A stretch of DNA of 42,435 bases from Candidatus Onthousia faecigallinarum (GTDB lineage: Bacteria; Bacillota_I; Bacilli_A; RF39; UBA660), in contig DVKE01000064.1 in assembly GCA_018716225.1 (NCBI GenBank), forward strand, positions 1 through 42,435. Direction: 5' to 3'. The notes beneath the pieces were generated by a model, which saw nothing but the letters and a program-made list of their open reading frames with translations, was not told the origin of the DNA and made no database searches. This document shows positions 40,222 through 42,435 of this stretch, piece after piece. Both the position numbers and the translations under genes were made by a program. The stretch's first letter is position 1; every line of letters begins with the position of its first letter.

Positions 40222-40435
40222 AAAAATTATTGTTCAAAAGGACGAGTCTTCCCGCGGTACCACCTTTTTTCGCAATAATTTGCACTCTTATTTGGAACAT
40301 AACGCGTCCTTACGTTCATACCTACTTATCGATATGACAGTTCCAGAGCCATATCCAAATGACCTTATCGCTTCTTTTCCATCATCCGAAGTCTCTATTA
40401 CTAAAAGTCAAAAGGACTCTCTTTCATCACTTTTA
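40222..40435 (-). promoter_or_regulatory. T-box leader (tRNA-responsive riboswitch) upstream of metG
   Basis: Minus strand AAGGTGGTACCGCGGGAAGACTCGTCCTTTT (T-box/antiterminator) preceded by stem I elements (GATGAAAGAGAG, GGATGATGGAAA, GTAGGTATGAACG) and terminator AAATTATTG...CAATAATTTTTTT. Candidate AUG specifier at 40350-40352. Confidence 0.93.
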
Positions 40436-40460
40436 TAGGATTATTTTAACATATTATTTT

Positions 40461-41006
40461 TTATTCTTCAATATATTTCCCCAAAAATTGAGCTACGATC
40501 TTAATTATTTTTTTCTCTTCTTCAGAAAAAGATAGATCTAGATGATCTTCAATCATAAGAACAAGGCCTACTGCTTCTCCATCTGCTAGAATAGGAAAAA
40601 GGATATAATTGTATTTTTCTTTCCCTTCTGTTTCTATTTCTAAAATTTGGTTTAATTCAACTTCTTTTTTAACTACTTTTTCTCGTTCTAAGAGATAACT
40701 TTCTAATATTTTGGAGATTGGTTTCCCTAAAAAATCTTTTTTAAGATCTCCACTGGCTGCAATGACATAATCCCGATCTGTAACAATCATATTTTTTCTT
40801 ATTGTATTAGACACGGTATCTAATAAGGCTTGAGATATCTCTGTTAGATCATTTGATACTGAAAACTTTTTTAAAGTTATCGCTTCATTATCTGTGAAAA
40901 TTTCCAAAGATTCTCCATCTCTAATTCTTAATGTTTTTCTTATTTCTTTTGGGATGACAATTCTTCCTAGGTCATCAATTCTTCTTACCACTCCAGTTGA
41001 TTTCAT
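40461..41006 (-). CDS. spoVT: Stage V sporulation protein T (AbrB N-term plus GAF-like domain)
   Basis: MKSTGVVRRIDDLGRIVIPKEIRKTLRIRDGESLEIFTDNEAITLKKF; 181 aa. Confidence 0.95.
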   Translation of the reverse strand: MKSTGVVRRIDDLGRIVIPKEIRKTLRIRDGESLEIFTDNEAITLKKFSVSNDLTEISQALLDTVSNTIRKNMIVTDRDYVIAASGDLKKDFLGKPISKILESYLLEREKVVKKEVELNQILEIETEGKEKYNYILFPILADGEAVGLVLMIEDHLDLSFSEEEKKIIKIVAQFLGKYIEE

Positions 41007-41177
41007 AAAAGCATCCTTCCTTTTCTCAGTAGTTATTTTCTCTAATTTCGCCCATTTTATACCATTTAATAAATCCTGTTTATTATATTATAAACTTAGG
41101 AAGATGATTTTTCTTTGGTAATTATTTCCAGTGCTTTTTGATTAATTCCTTTTAAATTGCTTTTATTCTTTATTAAC

Positions 41178-41206
41178 AAAAAAACTCATCTAATCAAATA
41201 GATGAG
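41178..41206 (-). terminator. Intrinsic terminator of 41190-41822 gene
   Basis: Minus CTCATCTA-TTTGAT-TAGATGAGTTTTTTT, perfect 8-bp stem overlapping the stop. Confidence 0.8.
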
Positions 41207-41822
41207 AATTTGCTTTTGTAAATAGAAATCGCGCAGTCTGCTCTTTAATGGCATTCATTAAGATAGTATCTTTTACTAATATTTTCATACTATAACTATC
41301 AATTAATTGGTTGGGGTAACTTTTATTGAAAAAAGTAGTGACTTCCAGCTTTAATTTTTCTGGTAATTCTTCTTCTATAAATAGTTCTTTTATATTTTCT
41401 CCTAAGGTTTGTTGTATATTTTTTAACAGTTCCTGCTTATATTCTTTTTTTAATTTCTGATTTAATTTTACAAAATCTTTTTTTAAAAGTCGAAAGATTT
41501 CTTCTTTTTCATTGGCTTTCATTTTATCTAATTCTTTCTTTAGCTGCTCTTCCCTTATTTTCCCAATATGCTTTACTTCTTCTTGCATTTTTTTTCTGTA
41601 TTCTTTTAAGACCTGATCAAGATATTTTGTATTTAAAATAAGAGAATAATCCTTCGCAAGCGATAGCAGTCTTTGTTTGATCTGATCCATTGTTTCTAGG
41701 GGTGGTTCTTCAAAAAAGGGAATGAGATCATTTTCCACGAAAGCTTTCGTATTATTGGTTATTAATTCTTGAATGGAACCATAATAGATTTCTTTATGCT
41801 GCTGTAACAGATCCTGATCCAT
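41190..41822 (-). CDS. Hypothetical Lys/Glu-rich coiled-coil protein
   Basis: 210 aa, no signal or TM, long charged helical centre; dedicated terminator. Confidence 0.6.
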   Translation of the reverse strand: MDQDLLQQHKEIYYGSIQELITNNTKAFVENDLIPFFEEPPLETMDQIKQRLLSLAKDYSLILNTKYLDQVLKEYRKKMQEEVKHIGKIREEQLKKELDKMKANEKEEIFRLLKKDFVKLNQKLKKEYKQELLKNIQQTLGENIKELFIEEELPEKLKLEVTTFFNKSYPNQLIDSYSMKILVKDTILMNAIKEQTARFLFTKANSHLFD

Positions 41823-41892
41823 TTTAATCCTTCTTTCTATTCTATTTTCTTTAGAATAACAGTTGTTTTTCTTTTCGTCAAGAACCCTTTTT

Positions 41893-42435
41893 TTAATTGG
41901 AAGAATTTTTTTCTGTTTTTTGGTTTTGTTCTTTGGTTCTTAATAACTTATCAAGTAATTCCGTAAGATAATATATTGGATGTTTTTCTAATTTTATTGT
42001 ATCTAAAATAATTGTTAGATCATTTTCTCTACTTTTAAAGCGGAACATGGCCGTAATGTGAAAAGCATCAAAGAATAGTTGCTCGGTATCAATAGTTTTG
42101 GTTACTTCTTGATTAAAATAAAGTTCAATACTATTTTTCGTTTGCCGTACACTGGTTACTGGAATCTTTTCTACTAATTTTTCAAACCATTCTTCATACA
42201 TATAGATAAGCATATCATCTGTGACTTTACCAAAACGGTCTTCTAATTCTTTTTTTGTTTGAAGAAGAGATTTTTTGCTATCAATGCCATTAATAAGACG
42301 GTGAATTTCGATCTTTAAGTCTTCCTCTCTTACGTAATTGTCAGAAATATGGGTCGAAATATTAAGAAGAGGTTGTGTAGATTCTTCTTGTTCTTCTACT
42401 TTCTCTCCTTTTAGTTTTTTTGTTTCTTCATTTAA
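41893..42435 (-). CDS. mfd: Transcription-repair coupling factor Mfd, C-terminal fragment (runs off window)
   Basis: Frame is open through window edge: ...STHISDNYVREEDLKIEIHRLINGIDSKKSLLQTKKELEDRFGKVTDDMLIYMYEEWFEKLV..., TRCF C-terminal domain pattern; adjacent to spoVT as in Bacillus. Confidence 0.85.
   Translation of the reverse strand, partial: LNEETKKLKGEKVEEQEESTQPLLNISTHISDNYVREEDLKIEIHRLINGIDSKKSLLQTKKELEDRFGKVTDDMLIYMYEEWFEKLVEKIPVTSVRQTKNSIELYFNQEVTKTIDTEQLFFDAFHITAMFRFKSRENDLTIILDTIKLEKHPIYYLTELLDKLLRTKEQNQKTEKNSSN

Noticed and set aside
40140-40337. Plus-strand 65-aa ORF
   Set aside because: Overlaps the metG start and the T-box leader on the opposite strand.
1-42435. CRISPR arrays, tRNA/rRNA genes, transposases, prophage modules
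   Set aside because: Looked for regular spaced repeats, tRNA-like cloverleaf sequences and integrase/transposase motifs; none seen by eye.

Overview
42.4 kb of AT-rich Firmicutes (Bacilli-like) chromosome in which every supportable gene is on the minus strand. Most of it is a conserved core block whose gene order resembles the Bacillus subtilis origin-proximal region, read from high to low coordinates: mfd (C-term), spoVT, metG with a T-box leader, tatD, [insertion], ksgA/rsmA, yabG, veg, spoVG, yabP, yabQ-like, divIC/ftsB, tilS, ftsH, mscL, dusB, RDD protein, lysS, clpC, cysS, YugP-type Zn peptidase, mrnC, rlmB, sigma factor (sigH position). This is joined to a uvrA / lgt / trxB / yvcK / whiA block. 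The main accessory feature is a ~5.3 kb island (32161-37429) between tatD and ksgA, the position rnmV usually occupies. It encodes an ER-type (SipW-like) signal peptidase, four paralogous TasA/camelysin-like secreted proteins with SipW-type signal sequences, a fifth related protein lacking the apparent cleavage motif, and two further membrane proteins, and so looks like a self-contained secreted-fibre or surface-protein system. Two decayed segments (7.85-9.0 kb and 12.96-15.0 kb) hold interrupted genes with in-frame stops and homopolymer frameshifts (an SGNH-like protein, an unknown protein, and a DUF4143-type AAA ATPase). Other points of note are an FtsH with a C-terminal Rho_N/SAP-like extension, a hairpin covering the yabG start region, and several lineage-specific hypothetical proteins. 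All assignments come from reading motifs and gene order; no database search was run.
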